A stretch of DNA of 64,000 nucleotides, taken from contig NZ_CP159402.1 of NCBI RefSeq assembly GCF_040500525.1, forward strand, positions 1,425,501-1,489,500, read 5' to 3'. Of the stretch, positions 45,296 through 53,382 are shown piece after piece. Below the pieces are notes generated by a model. That model was not told where the DNA came from and did no database searches. It saw nothing but the letters and a program-made list of their open reading frames with translations. The translations under genes and the position numbers were made by a program. How positions within the stretch are numbered: position 1 is the stretch's first letter; every line of letters begins with the position of its first letter. This stretch comes from Azospirillum formosense. GTDB taxonomy: Bacteria > Pseudomonadota > Alphaproteobacteria > Azospirillales > Azospirillaceae.

Positions 45296-45692
45296 CATGC
45301 CTCCATGGGGTCCCGAACGGGGGGCGTACAGAGCGCCCCCTTTTTGTCCGATGACTTTTGGCGGCAGAGCCCCCGCTTCTGTCAAGAAACCAATGGTTAA
45401 CGTCTTTAAAACGCCCACATTTCCAGGTCTTGATGGGGGGCCGTGCGAGGGTTGGGAAGGCCGGGCGTCACGTTACAAGGGTGACACACGACGGATCGTC
45501 CCTCCGATTCGCTTCCTGATTCGCCGCGGATGGAGTCACGCGCCCACGCCTCCCCTAGCCGATCGTGACAAGGACGGGGCAAAAAACGGCAACCATAAGG
45601 GGTACTGCCGTGGCCTTTACCGTTTAGCCTTCGGTAAGGAATCTACCTCCATAGTTTGGATAGCGAAAACAACCCCCGTTCGATTGCTGCCC
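45296..45692. other. Upstream region shared by DUF882 and pentapeptide genes
   Basis: A 397-base divergent intergenic stretch. Between about 45580 and 45670 it becomes A+T richer and likely holds the promoter of the pentapeptide gene. An open frame crosses it but has no plausible start codon or ribosome site, so I do not count it as coding. Confidence 0.45.
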
Positions 45693-47012
45693 GTGCCCCC
45701 CGTCGCCACAGCCCCCGCGCCGGCCCCCTCCTATCTTCGGCCCGACCAGCTGGCCGAAGTCCTGGACCGGCACGCCCGCTGGATCAAGGGCCAGCCGGGT
45801 GGCGCGCGCGCCAATCTGGCGCTGGCGGATCTGGAGGGCGCGGATCTGTCGCAGCGCGATCTGCGCGGCGCGCGGCTGGTGGGGGCGAAGCTGGCGCGCT
45901 GCCGGCTCAGCGGCACGAACCTCGCCGGGGCCGACCTCTTCGGCGTGGACCTGCGCGATGCGGACATCACCCGCGCCAATTTGATGCAGACGGATCTGCG
46001 CGGCGCGCGGCTGCGCTCCGCCGACTTCTCCAACGCCAATCTGCGCGACGCCGACCTGCGCGCCGGCACGCTGGAACCGGGCGGCACCGCCCGCCGCGGC
46101 ACCGGTCCGGACGCCCATCCTGACGCCCAGGATGCCGAGTCCATCCGGCAGAGCCACCGGACCGCTTTGGCCCGTCTGCAGGGCGGCGTCACGGCGGAGG
46201 GCGGCATCCCGACCGATCTGACCGGCGCGGTGCTGGCCGGCGCCAACCTGACCGCAGCCGACCTGTGCGGGGCGGTGCTCCAGAACGCCGACCTCTCCGG
46301 CGCGGTGCTGACCGACGCCAACCTGTCCGGAGCGCGGCTGAACGGGGCCAACCTGACCGGCGCCCTGCTGGACGGCTGCACCTTCGACAACGCCGATCTG
46401 GTCGGCACGCGGATGGTCGATTGCGATCTGTCGCAGGCCAAGCTCGGCGCCGCCTGCCTGACCCGCCCGATCGACAGCATGGGGTCGGAAATCCAGCGGG
46501 CGATCTTCGATCATGAGCGCTGGATCGACAGCGTCGGCCAGCGCGGCGAGCGCGCCGACCTGGACGGCACCGACCTCAGCCGCGCCGACCTGCGCGGCGT
46601 CAATCTCAGCGCGGCCTCGCTGCGCGGCGCCAACCTGTCCGACGCGGCGCTCACCGGCGCCCGGCTGATGATGGCCGACCTGTCCGGCGCCAATCTTGAG
46701 CGCGCGAACCTGATGGGCGCCGACCTGTCCGGCGCCAACCTCAGCTTCGCCCGGCTGACCGGGGCCGATCTGACGCGGGTCAATCTCGGACCGGCGGAAA
46801 TCAAGGACCCCAGCGGGCGCCCAACGGGCCGCTCCTGGGCCGCCAACCTGATGGGCGCCGACCTGCGGCAGGCCATGCTGACCGATTCCCGTATGGTCCA
46901 GGCCAATCTGACCGACGCCGATCTGGAGAACGCCGACCTGGACGGGGCGGATCTGGCCGGCGCGAAGCTGCAACGCGCCCATCTCAAGGGCAAGGCGCCG
47001 CGGCGGCGCTGA
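45693..47012 (+). CDS. Pentapeptide-repeat protein with two repeat blocks
   Basis: A roughly 439-residue protein dominated by A(D/N)LXX pentapeptides, which fold as a right-handed quadrilateral beta-helix. There are three blocks: about residues 40-120, 170-250 and 290-430, split by a charged linker with PDAHPDAQDAESIRQ. Each of the outer blocks is introduced by the same motif: LDRHARWIKGQPGGARANL near 22 and FDHERWIDSVGQRGERADL near 272. No signal peptide is seen. The start is uncertain: GTG 45693 or TTG 45684 lack good ribosome sites. The function is unknown; such proteins can mimic DNA and bind gyrase, or act as scaffolds. Confidence 0.8.
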   Translation: MPPVATAPAPAPSYLRPDQLAEVLDRHARWIKGQPGGARANLALADLEGADLSQRDLRGARLVGAKLARCRLSGTNLAGADLFGVDLRDADITRANLMQTDLRGARLRSADFSNANLRDADLRAGTLEPGGTARRGTGPDAHPDAQDAESIRQSHRTALARLQGGVTAEGGIPTDLTGAVLAGANLTAADLCGAVLQNADLSGAVLTDANLSGARLNGANLTGALLDGCTFDNADLVGTRMVDCDLSQAKLGAACLTRPIDSMGSEIQRAIFDHERWIDSVGQRGERADLDGTDLSRADLRGVNLSAASLRGANLSDAALTGARLMMADLSGANLERANLMGADLSGANLSFARLTGADLTRVNLGPAEIKDPSGRPTGRSWAANLMGADLRQAMLTDSRMVQANLTDADLENADLDGADLAGAKLQRAHLKGKAPRRR

Positions 47013-47108
47013 CGCGCGCCCCTTCCCTCCCCTTCGCTCCACGACCGTCATCATCCCGCAAAGGACCCGGGGCATAGTGCGGCACCGCCATCGGCCGGAC
47101 GCTTCGCC

Positions 47109-47384
47109 ATGCCCACCCTTCCCCGCCCCCTCCGGCGGCGTGGCGCCCTGCGCCTGATCGCCGCCATCCTCGCCTTGTTCGCCCCCACCGCGCGGGCCGA
47201 GGACCCGCGCCTGTCCGAAATCTGGCGGTGCGGCGGCGATCGCCCCGGCTACGAGCATCACCCCCGCGACGGCGCCCCGGAGCACGGCGCGCCGGCGGGC
47301 ACCGCCTTCCAGGATTTGCCGGGTGACTGGTTCTGCCCGCGCTGCGGCGCCGGCAAGCCGGACTTCCGCCGGATGGGCGGTTGA
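47109..47384 (+). CDS. Exported rubredoxin-like protein with only three metal cysteines
   Basis: A 91-residue protein with an N-terminal signal (RRRGALRLIAAILALFAP, cleaved near ARAED), then a rubredoxin-like domain: IWRCGGDRPGYEHHPRDG near 39 and FQDLPGDWFCPRCGAGKPDF near 68. Normal rubredoxins have two CxxC pairs binding iron; here the second pair (CPRC) is intact, but the first is CGGD, so one ligand Cys is missing. Histidines at about 50-51 or the Asp might substitute. An exported electron carrier or metal-binding protein is possible. It is 97 bases after the pentapeptide gene. Confidence 0.7.
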   Translation: MPTLPRPLRRRGALRLIAAILALFAPTARAEDPRLSEIWRCGGDRPGYEHHPRDGAPEHGAPAGTAFQDLPGDWFCPRCGAGKPDFRRMGG

Positions 47385-47434
47385 TCGGAAAATTCTCCTT
47401 GTTAAACGCCGCATTATCGGCAATTATTTCGGCC

Positions 47435-47890
47435 ATGGACGATACCGACCGCAAAATCATCGCACACATTCAGCAAGACGGACGCGCTTCCTACGCCGAC
47501 ATCGGATCGGCGGCCGGACTCTCGGTGTCCGCCGTGAACGAGCGGCTGAAGAAGCTGCAGGCCAACGGCGTGATCCAGGGGTGGGGGGCGCGGCTGTCGC
47601 CCAAAGCCGCCGGGCTGGACGTGCTGGCCTTCGTCGAGGTGCTGCTCGACCGTCCGGAGCATGACGCGCCTTTCCGCGACGCCATGCGCGCCACCCCGGC
47701 GGTTCAGGAGTGCCACCACGTCACCGGGGACTGGTCCTATCTGCTCAAGGTGCGCGTGGCCGACACGGAGGCGCTCGAACGCTTCCTCTCCGACCGGCTG
47801 AAGGCGCTGCCCGGCGTCGTGCGCTCCCACACCGTCATCGCGCTTTCCTCGGTCAAGGAGACGCCGATCCTTCCCATCGAGTCCGACTGA
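47435..47890 (+). CDS. Lrp/AsnC-family transcriptional regulator
   Basis: A 151-residue regulator with an N-terminal helix-turn-helix (DDTDRKIIAHIQQDGRASYA, IGSAAGLSVSAVNERLKKLQ) and a C-terminal RAM effector domain (FRDAMRATPAVQECHHVTGD, WSYLLKVRVADTEALERFL). It has the usual Lrp length. The ATG at 47435 is chosen because the domain begins there. The next gene, 19 bases on, is a LysE-family exporter; Lrp-type regulators often control such amino-acid exporters, so a small operon is likely. Confidence 0.92.
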   Translation: MDDTDRKIIAHIQQDGRASYADIGSAAGLSVSAVNERLKKLQANGVIQGWGARLSPKAAGLDVLAFVEVLLDRPEHDAPFRDAMRATPAVQECHHVTGDWSYLLKVRVADTEALERFLSDRLKALPGVVRSHTVIALSSVKETPILPIESD

Positions 47891-47909
47891 CCCAACCGGA
47901 GCATTCGCC

Positions 47910-48533
47910 ATGGACGCCCTGCCCGCCCTGCTGAAGGGGCTGATCATCGGATTCAGCATCGCCGCCCCGGTCGGGCCGATCGGGCTGCTGTGCATCCGGC
48001 GCACCCTGGCCGACGGGCCGGCGCACGGCTTCGTCAGCGGGCTGGGTGCCGCCAGCGCGGACGCGGTCTATGGCGCCATCGCCGGCTTCGGGGTGGCCCT
48101 GATCACCGACGCGCTCTTGGGTGCGCAGGTGGCGCTGAAACTGGTTGGCGGACTGATGCTGCTGTGGCTGGGCTGGAGCACCCTGCGCGCCCGTCCGGCG
48201 GAACGCGCCGCGGACGCCCGCGGCGGCGGCGGTCTGGCCGGGGCCTACGCCTCCACCTTCGCGCTGACGCTCGCCAACCCGGCAACCATTCTCAGCTTCG
48301 CCGCGGTGTTCGGCGGGCTGGGCGTGTCGGCGGGGGATGGCAGCAGCACCGGGGTGGCCGCCCTGCTCGTCGCGGGCGTCTTCACCGGGTCGGCGATGTG
48401 GTGGTTGGGGCTCAGCGCCTCGGTCGGGGCGTTCCGGCGCCGGGTCACGCCCGCCGCCATGCTGTGGATCAACCGCGCCTCGGGCGCGGTGCTGGGAGCG
48501 TTCGGGATCGCGGCCCTCGCCTCTCTGCTGTGA
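47910..48533 (+). CDS. LysE-family translocator
   Basis: A 207-residue inner-membrane protein with five to six hydrophobic segments, of the LysE/RhtB exporter family. Seen: GLIIGFSIAAPVGPIGLLCIRRTLADGPA at the N-terminus, the loop GFVSGLGAASADAVYGAIAGFG near 48, and ASTFALTLANPATILSFAAVFGG near 113 with the conserved Asn-Pro. It probably exports an amino acid or a related small molecule. It is encoded just downstream of an Lrp regulator that may sense the same compound. Confidence 0.92.
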   Translation: MDALPALLKGLIIGFSIAAPVGPIGLLCIRRTLADGPAHGFVSGLGAASADAVYGAIAGFGVALITDALLGAQVALKLVGGLMLLWLGWSTLRARPAERAADARGGGGLAGAYASTFALTLANPATILSFAAVFGGLGVSAGDGSSTGVAALLVAGVFTGSAMWWLGLSASVGAFRRRVTPAAMLWINRASGAVLGAFGIAALASLL

Positions 48534-48562
48534 GGCGGCATGCGCCGGTCACCCGGGGCCGA

Positions 48563-48691
48563 TCAGAACAGAATGGTCACCGGACCGCCCAGCGCGACCG
48601 CGGCGACGATCAGGATGGCCACCGCCGTCAGCTTCTCCGCTGCCGACCAGCGCTGCCAATCCTTCTTGAAACTCTTGAGATCCTGGGCCAT
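48563..48691 (-). CDS. Small single-helix membrane protein, 42 residues
   Basis: A 42-residue frame beginning MAQDLKSFKKDWQRWSAAEK with one membrane segment (about residues 20-41, LTAVAILIVAAVALGGPVTILF) that runs to the C-terminus. GGAGG lies five bases before the ATG at 48691, strong support for translation; an upstream ATG at 48706 would add five residues. I do not recognise a family. It is convergent with the LysE gene and stands alone. Confidence 0.55.
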   Translation of the reverse strand: MAQDLKSFKKDWQRWSAAEKLTAVAILIVAAVALGGPVTILF

Positions 48692-49014
48692 GGCAACCTC
48701 CGCCATCCCTGACTGTCCGTGTTGAGAGCGACAATGGACGTTTCCAGTTGATGTTTGGTTAACGTCGCCCGGAAACTCTTTCATCCATCGCAATGCCACA
48801 GGTAATCGGAAGAAAAACTGATGCAAGTCAAATAGAGGGCAAAAGCGGGTACAATTTTCGGCATCCCCCATGCGGAGCCCCCCGGGCGCGTCCCGCGTCC
48901 CCCGGATGGAAGGGTTTCCGCCGGGGGGCCGATGCCCCAAATCCCTTTGGACACCCATCGACGCGTCGGTGCCGGACAAGCCTGACCGAGCCCACAAGAC
49001 ACGAGGTGCTGGCG
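48692..49014. other. Intergenic region, no gene seen
   Basis: A 323-base stretch holding the promoters of the small membrane protein gene and of the patatin-like gene. Bases 48720-48860 are A+T rich. I see no RNA gene or repeat here. Confidence 0.45.
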
Positions 49015-50061
49015 GTGAGCGGACTGAAGATCGGACTGGCCCTGGGCAGCGGGGCGGCGCGCGGATGGGCGCACATCGGCGTTCTGCGCGCGCTGGAGGA
49101 GATCGGGGTCGAGCCCGACGTGATCTGCGGAACCTCCATCGGCGCAGTGGTCGGCGCGGCCTACCTGACGGACCAGTTGGACGAGTTGCAGGCCTGGGCG
49201 CAGAGCATGGGCTGGCTCGGCATGCTCGGAATCATCGACCTGACCTTCCGCCGCGGCGGGCTGCTGGCCGCCGACCGCACCTTCGACCGCTTCCGCAACC
49301 ACCGGACCGAAGTCACCATCGATCAGCTGCGCAAGCCCTTCGCCGCGGTCGCCACCGACCTCAGCACCGGGCGGGAGATCTGGCTGCGCGACGGGCCGAT
49401 GCTCAGCGCGGTGCAGGCGTCGGCCGCCATGCCCGGCCTGTTTCCGGCGGTGCGGCGCGACGACCACTGGCTGGTGGACGGCGCGCTGGTCAATCCGGTG
49501 CCGGTGTCGTTGTGCCGCGCGCTGGGGGCCGACGTGGTGATCGCGGTCAATCTGAACAGCGAGCTGTCGCCGCTGAGCCGCCCATCGGGGCGCGGCGCCG
49601 CCAAGCTGCGCAAGGCGGCGGAGGCCAAGCCGGCCCAGATGCAGGCGTCACAGATGCAGGAAGCGCGGATGCAGCAGGCCCAGCCCGTGCCGGAGGCGGC
49701 GATGGCCCCGGCGGGGGACGCGACCTCCCCCGTCTTTTCCACCCTGACCTCGCAGATCGCCTCCTGGATGGGGCGGCGGCCGGCGGCGCGCACGCGCTTC
49801 CTCGCCGACCAGCTGACGCGTGCCCCGGCCTCCAACGTGCCGCCCAACGTGATGGACGTGATGGCCGGGTCCATCGACATCATGCAGGACCGCATCACCC
49901 GCTCCCGCTTGGCCGGCGAGCCGCCGGACGTGCTGATCGCGCCGCGCCTCGCCCACATCGGCATCCTGGAGTTCGACCGCGCGGAGGAGGTGGTGGAGAT
50001 CGGCTACGGCGCCGCGTCGATCCTCAAGCCCGCGCTGGAGCTGGCCCTGCGCCGGGCCTAG
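49015..50061 (+). CDS. Patatin-like phospholipase (RssA/NTE type)
   Basis: A 348-residue lipid hydrolase of the bacterial patatin family. Seen: the oxyanion loop GLALGSGAARGWAHIGVLRAL near residue 6, the nucleophile Ser in ICGTSIGAVVGAAYL near 40, and the Asp of DGALVNPVPV near 158. The part after residue 180 has a Met/Gln-rich linker (AQMQASQMQEARMQQAQ) before a C-terminal helical extension that RssA lacks. The GTG at 49015 has GAGGTG six bases upstream. It is convergent with the methyltransferase gene. Confidence 0.88.
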   Translation: MSGLKIGLALGSGAARGWAHIGVLRALEEIGVEPDVICGTSIGAVVGAAYLTDQLDELQAWAQSMGWLGMLGIIDLTFRRGGLLAADRTFDRFRNHRTEVTIDQLRKPFAAVATDLSTGREIWLRDGPMLSAVQASAAMPGLFPAVRRDDHWLVDGALVNPVPVSLCRALGADVVIAVNLNSELSPLSRPSGRGAAKLRKAAEAKPAQMQASQMQEARMQQAQPVPEAAMAPAGDATSPVFSTLTSQIASWMGRRPAARTRFLADQLTRAPASNVPPNVMDVMAGSIDIMQDRITRSRLAGEPPDVLIAPRLAHIGILEFDRAEEVVEIGYGAASILKPALELALRRA

Positions 50062-50067
50062 CGGCGC

Positions 50068-51027
50068 TCAGACGGGAGCCGCCGGCCACATCCAGGTCAG
50101 CTCGTGCTTGTTGTGGTGCAGGTGCAGCACCCGCCCGCCGGGGATCGCGGCGAAGGCGCGGGCCGTCTCGTGGTCCGTCTCGGCCTGGAACTTCAGCGTG
50201 CAGATGAAGCGCTTGGCCAGCCCGCTCTCCATCCACTGGTTCACCAGCCGCAGCAGGCGCGTGGGGTAGCAGATCACGTCGCAGCACAGCCAATCCACCG
50301 GCCCGACGTCCTGGGGCTTCAGGCCGAAGGCGCTCTCTTGGCGGAACTCGATGCGCGGCAGGGCGGCGATGGCCGGGTCGAGCGGCGCCTTGTCGACGCT
50401 GACCACGCTGGCGCCCAGCTCGTGCAGCACCCAGCTCCAGCCGCCGGGGCAAGCGCCGAGGTCGATGCAGCGGTCGCCCGGCCCCGGCTGTTCGCCGAAC
50501 AGGGTCAGCGCTTCCCACAGTTTCAGATAGGCGCGGTTGGGCGGGACCGTCCGGTTCTCGACGAAGGCGACCTCGCCGTGACGGTAGGGGCTGGAGCAGC
50601 GCGCCGCCGCGACGATGGTGTTCTCGTCCAGCAGCGTCCAAGAGCCCAGCGGCGCCGTCGGCAGCGGCGACGGGAAGACCACCGGCTTGGCCGAGACGTG
50701 CGGCAGGTTCTCCTGGATCAGGCTGGCCCGCCGGTGATGGCGCAGCGTCCAGAGCGCCCAGTTGCGCTGGATGGAGCGCAGGGCCCGCGCCCCCTCCTTG
50801 ATCGAGGCGAACTCGATCCGCACCGGGTCATGCCAGATGTTCTGCGCCCAGGCGGCGGGACGCGCCGGCCCGTCGGCGAAGACCAGCCGGTCCTCCACCG
50901 CCGCCACGTCGCCCAGTTCGGCCACGAGATCCGGTACGAAGCCTTCGGGCGCCAGATAGACGGTCTGCCCCAGGGGCGTGTGCGCCGGGAGTGGACGGGC
51001 GGACGAAGTGTCGGATGAATCGCTCAT
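50068..51027 (-). CDS. RlmM/FtsJ-like SAM-dependent RNA methyltransferase
   Basis: A 319-residue methyltransferase. The C-terminal Rossmann domain has the SAM motif CIDLGACPGGWSWVLHELGA near 187 and VDKAPLDPAI near 211. The K-D-K residues typical of 2'-O-ribose methyltransferases are present: Lys169 in RAYLKLWEAL, Asp250 in WLCCDVICYP and Lys279 in FICTLKFQAET. RlmM methylates the 2'-O of C2498 in 23S rRNA, and this protein resembles it in layout, but the N-terminal half is shorter than the THUMP-containing E. coli enzyme. The exact target is inferred. Confidence 0.82.
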   Translation of the reverse strand: MSDSSDTSSARPLPAHTPLGQTVYLAPEGFVPDLVAELGDVAAVEDRLVFADGPARPAAWAQNIWHDPVRIEFASIKEGARALRSIQRNWALWTLRHHRRASLIQENLPHVSAKPVVFPSPLPTAPLGSWTLLDENTIVAAARCSSPYRHGEVAFVENRTVPPNRAYLKLWEALTLFGEQPGPGDRCIDLGACPGGWSWVLHELGASVVSVDKAPLDPAIAALPRIEFRQESAFGLKPQDVGPVDWLCCDVICYPTRLLRLVNQWMESGLAKRFICTLKFQAETDHETARAFAAIPGGRVLHLHHNKHELTWMWPAAPV

Positions 51028-51036
51028 GCCGAGGGG

Positions 51037-52023
51037 CTAGCGCCCCTGGCGTTCGATTGCAAGAGCGCGGTCGAAGAAATCGGCGATCTCCGTGTTGAGC
51101 CGCTCGTGAAAGGCCGCGCGGTCGAAGCCCGGGGGGTCCTGAGCGGGCGGCCCGACCTCCGCCGCGATGTCCACCGGCACCGGCATCAGGAAGGAGAAGT
51201 GACCGGCGTCGCGCACCACCTCATACGCGGGCGGCGTCGGCAGGCGGTCGCGCACCCCCTCGACCTGGGCGGCGGCGATCTGCTCGTCCCGCTCCGCCCG
51301 GTAGAGGCGGATGGGGATCGTCACTCCGGCGAGGCCATCCTTGGAGAAAGGAACGCCGACCGGCGCCGCCAGGACGGCGGCACGGATGCGTGGGTCGCGC
51401 GCCTCGACGCGGGCCTGCGTCTCCTCGTTCCCGAGATGGCAGAAGCGCTCGCCGGCCGGCGGGGTCCGGCAATGGTCGGCGATGCGCCCCAGCTCCGCCA
51501 CTCCTCCGGCCGCCACCAGAACCGTGTATCCGCCAGCGGAAAAGCCGAAGGCGCCGACGCGTTCACCGTCGAGCCGGCCGGCCAGACCCGGATCGGCCAG
51601 AACGTGATCGAGCGCGGCCGAAAGCTGGGCCGGGCGCTTGCGCCACATCCGCTCCGTGCCGGCGTCACGGTCGTCGTCGAAGGCGTTGCCCCGATGATGC
51701 ACCGCCACGACCACATACCCCCGCCGGGCCAGCGCCATGGCGGTGTCGGCGTGGCCGAAGGCGCTTCCCCCCGCCCCATGGGACAGGACCACCAGCGGGT
51801 GGCGCCCCTCGGCCACCGGAGCGCCCTCCGCCACCCGGAACACGAAGGGGCCACGCCGCACCGGCGTTTCCGGCGCGTCCGTGGGGTACCAGACCACCGC
51901 GCGGGCGGTCCCGCCGTCCGCCGGGTCGGGAAAGGCCAGCGCGCGCATGCCCACCTCCGCCGCGGCACCGCCGGCCCAAAGGACGGTGGCTCCAACCACC
52001 GGCAGCCACCCATTTCGCAGCAC
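51037..52023 (-). CDS. Exported alpha/beta hydrolase (dienelactone-hydrolase/PAF-acetylhydrolase-like)
   Basis: A 328-residue serine hydrolase with a signal peptide (LRNGWLPVVGATVLWAGGAA, cleavage near AAA-EV). Seen: HPLVVLSHGAGGSAFGHADT near 82, the nucleophile in VGAFGFSAGGYTVL near 155 and the catalytic His in VVRDAGHFSFL near 275. Two Cys near 190-200 may form a disulfide. The GTG at 52023 has GGAGG five bases upstream and gives a clean signal peptide, so longer starts at 52053 or 52131 were rejected. Its 5' region is shared with the iron-regulated bfd-like gene. Substrate unknown. Confidence 0.82.
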   Translation of the reverse strand: MLRNGWLPVVGATVLWAGGAAAEVGMRALAFPDPADGGTARAVVWYPTDAPETPVRRGPFVFRVAEGAPVAEGRHPLVVLSHGAGGSAFGHADTAMALARRGYVVVAVHHRGNAFDDDRDAGTERMWRKRPAQLSAALDHVLADPGLAGRLDGERVGAFGFSAGGYTVLVAAGGVAELGRIADHCRTPPAGERFCHLGNEETQARVEARDPRIRAAVLAAPVGVPFSKDGLAGVTIPIRLYRAERDEQIAAAQVEGVRDRLPTPPAYEVVRDAGHFSFLMPVPVDIAAEVGPPAQDPPGFDRAAFHERLNTEIADFFDRALAIERQGR

Positions 52024-52143
52024 CGCATCCTCCCGCCGCTTGAAGAAAGGCATCGACCACGGAGGTAGCCGCATCCCCCGTTCGCCAGGGCTGTGACATT
52101 CCGTCGCAATCCGCTCAAATTTGGCCGTCATGATTCAGATCAA

Positions 52144-52172
52144 TTGACAATCATTCTCAGTCGCAGCACATT
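52144..52172 (+). promoter_or_regulatory. Promoter with overlapping Fur box
   Basis: TTGACA at 52144-52149 is a good -35, and CACATT at 52167-52172 a weak -10 at 17-base spacing. TGACAAT-C-ATTCTCA at 52145-52159 matches the Fur 7-1-7 palindrome TGATAAT-N-ATTATCA at 12 of 14 positions and covers the -35, so iron-loaded Fur would block the promoter. Location directly upstream of a Bfd-like gene fits. Confidence 0.75.
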
Positions 52173-52215
52173 GGCCCGAGCACGACCGCACAACACGCAC
52201 CGCTGCCGGGGGCCC

Positions 52216-52497
52216 ATGTACGTCTGCATTTGCCACGCGCTGAACGACAAGCAGGTTACCAAGGCGCTGGAGAACGGCGCCCGCACCCCGGCTTCCGTCT
52301 TCCGGCATTACGAGCGTCAGGTCCAGTGCGGCAAATGCGTTCCAATGATGCGGGACATGGTGCAGAGCCACTGCGCGAACCAGTGCCCGTCCTGCCCCGG
52401 ACAATCCGCCCCGAACCATGCCGTGGTGCAGCAACCGGTTGCCCTCCCGGAACCGGCCAACGCCGACGCGTTTCCCTACGGCGTCGCGGCGGAGTGA
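52216..52497 (+). CDS. bfd: Bacterioferritin-associated ferredoxin-like [2Fe-2S] protein
   Basis: A 93-residue protein. The N-terminal 60 residues form a BFD-type [2Fe-2S] domain: MYVCICHALNDKQVTKALEN with the C-x-C pair at residues 4 and 6 and QVQCGKCVPMMRDMV with the C-x-x-C pair near 39-42. Bfd reduces the haem of bacterioferritin to release stored iron when iron is short. The tail has two further Cys in CANQCPSCPGQ and then a Pro/Ala-rich end, not part of the classical domain. A Fur box on the promoter 60 bases upstream fits iron-repressed expression. Bacterioferritin itself is not in the window. Confidence 0.88.
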   Translation: MYVCICHALNDKQVTKALENGARTPASVFRHYERQVQCGKCVPMMRDMVQSHCANQCPSCPGQSAPNHAVVQQPVALPEPANADAFPYGVAAE

Positions 52498-53041
52498 CGG
52501 GCCTCGCCCTTCCCCACCCCACCAAGTCGCTGCACCGGGAATCCTCAGTTGCGCCCGACAGGGCAAAAGCAGCGACGGCCGCCTGACCGCCGTTGAGCGG
52601 TTTTTAATCCAGGGCATGCTCGCGCTATTTCGGAAGAAAATGGTCTTTTCGCACCGCTTTCTCCCGCTCGATGGAAACACCCCCCTTCCATTCGGCTGCG
52701 ACAAATCGCCATAGACTTACACTCCTGGCCCGCTTGACGGGGCGGGAGCGATCGTGCAGAAAGAGTCCTACCGGATTCAAGAAATCCGAAGCATTCGGAG
52801 CGGCATGGAACGCTCCCGACTGGACAGGACACACAAAAAATCAAGTCCTTTGGAACTGGAATTGCTTTTCATATGTCTATGAAAGGCAACCGGATGGATT
52901 TCTTATTCAGGCGCCGCCGCCGTGTATTTGTGCAATGCACACGCTTTTGAAAGCGGGTGTCCAGCGCGCGGCGCCACGCTGGAAGACCGGCCGGACATCC
53001 GGTCCAAGGGTCCCCGAGCGATCCGAACGGAGGAGCGAGAG
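52498..53041. other. Gene-free stretch
   Basis: This 544-base region lacks a convincing gene on either strand: frames across it have poor codon use and no ribosome sites. It is A+T richer than average in 52600-52900. GAGGAGCGAGAG at its right end is the ribosome site of the next gene. No repeat or RNA was recognised. Confidence 0.5.
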
Positions 53042-53362
53042 ATGAGCCGCCGCAACCGGCACGCCCACGACACCAAATGCCGTACCCTGCTCCAGGCGAC
53101 CGCCGACCGGCTGGACCGGTTGCGGTCGCAGGTGGAGCGGTTCGGTCTTGAGGGTCACGAGGGCATGAGCCGGGTCGAGTTGGAGCGCACGCTGGACGCC
53201 CTGCGCGGCCAGCACAACCGGCTGTCCGCCCGCGTCGAGGCGGCGCGCATCGCCACGGACGACGCCTGGCCCTTCGCGCGGGCGATTGCCGACCAGACGG
53301 CGGCGGAACTGACGGACGGCCTCGACAACATGGAAGCCCGCCTGAAGCGCGTGGCGGCCTGA
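53042..53362 (+). CDS. Hypothetical coiled-coil protein, 106 residues
   Basis: A 106-residue soluble protein that I do not recognise. It begins MSRRNRHAHDTKCRTLLQAT and is nearly all helix-forming with heptad-like spacing (ADRLDRLRSQVERFGLEG, LERTLDALRGQHNRLSARVE), so a coiled coil is likely. It has one Cys. The start ATG has GAGGAGCGAGAG directly upstream. It is convergent with the sensor kinase gene. No function can be offered. Confidence 0.6.
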   Translation: MSRRNRHAHDTKCRTLLQATADRLDRLRSQVERFGLEGHEGMSRVELERTLDALRGQHNRLSARVEAARIATDDAWPFARAIADQTAAELTDGLDNMEARLKRVAA

Positions 53363-53382
53363 CCGGCCACCGCTGGGCCTTA

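Noticed and set aside
45096..45692. 5' extension of the pentapeptide gene
   Set aside because: It overlaps the DUF882 gene on the other strand and lacks a start codon with a ribosome site and any repeat.
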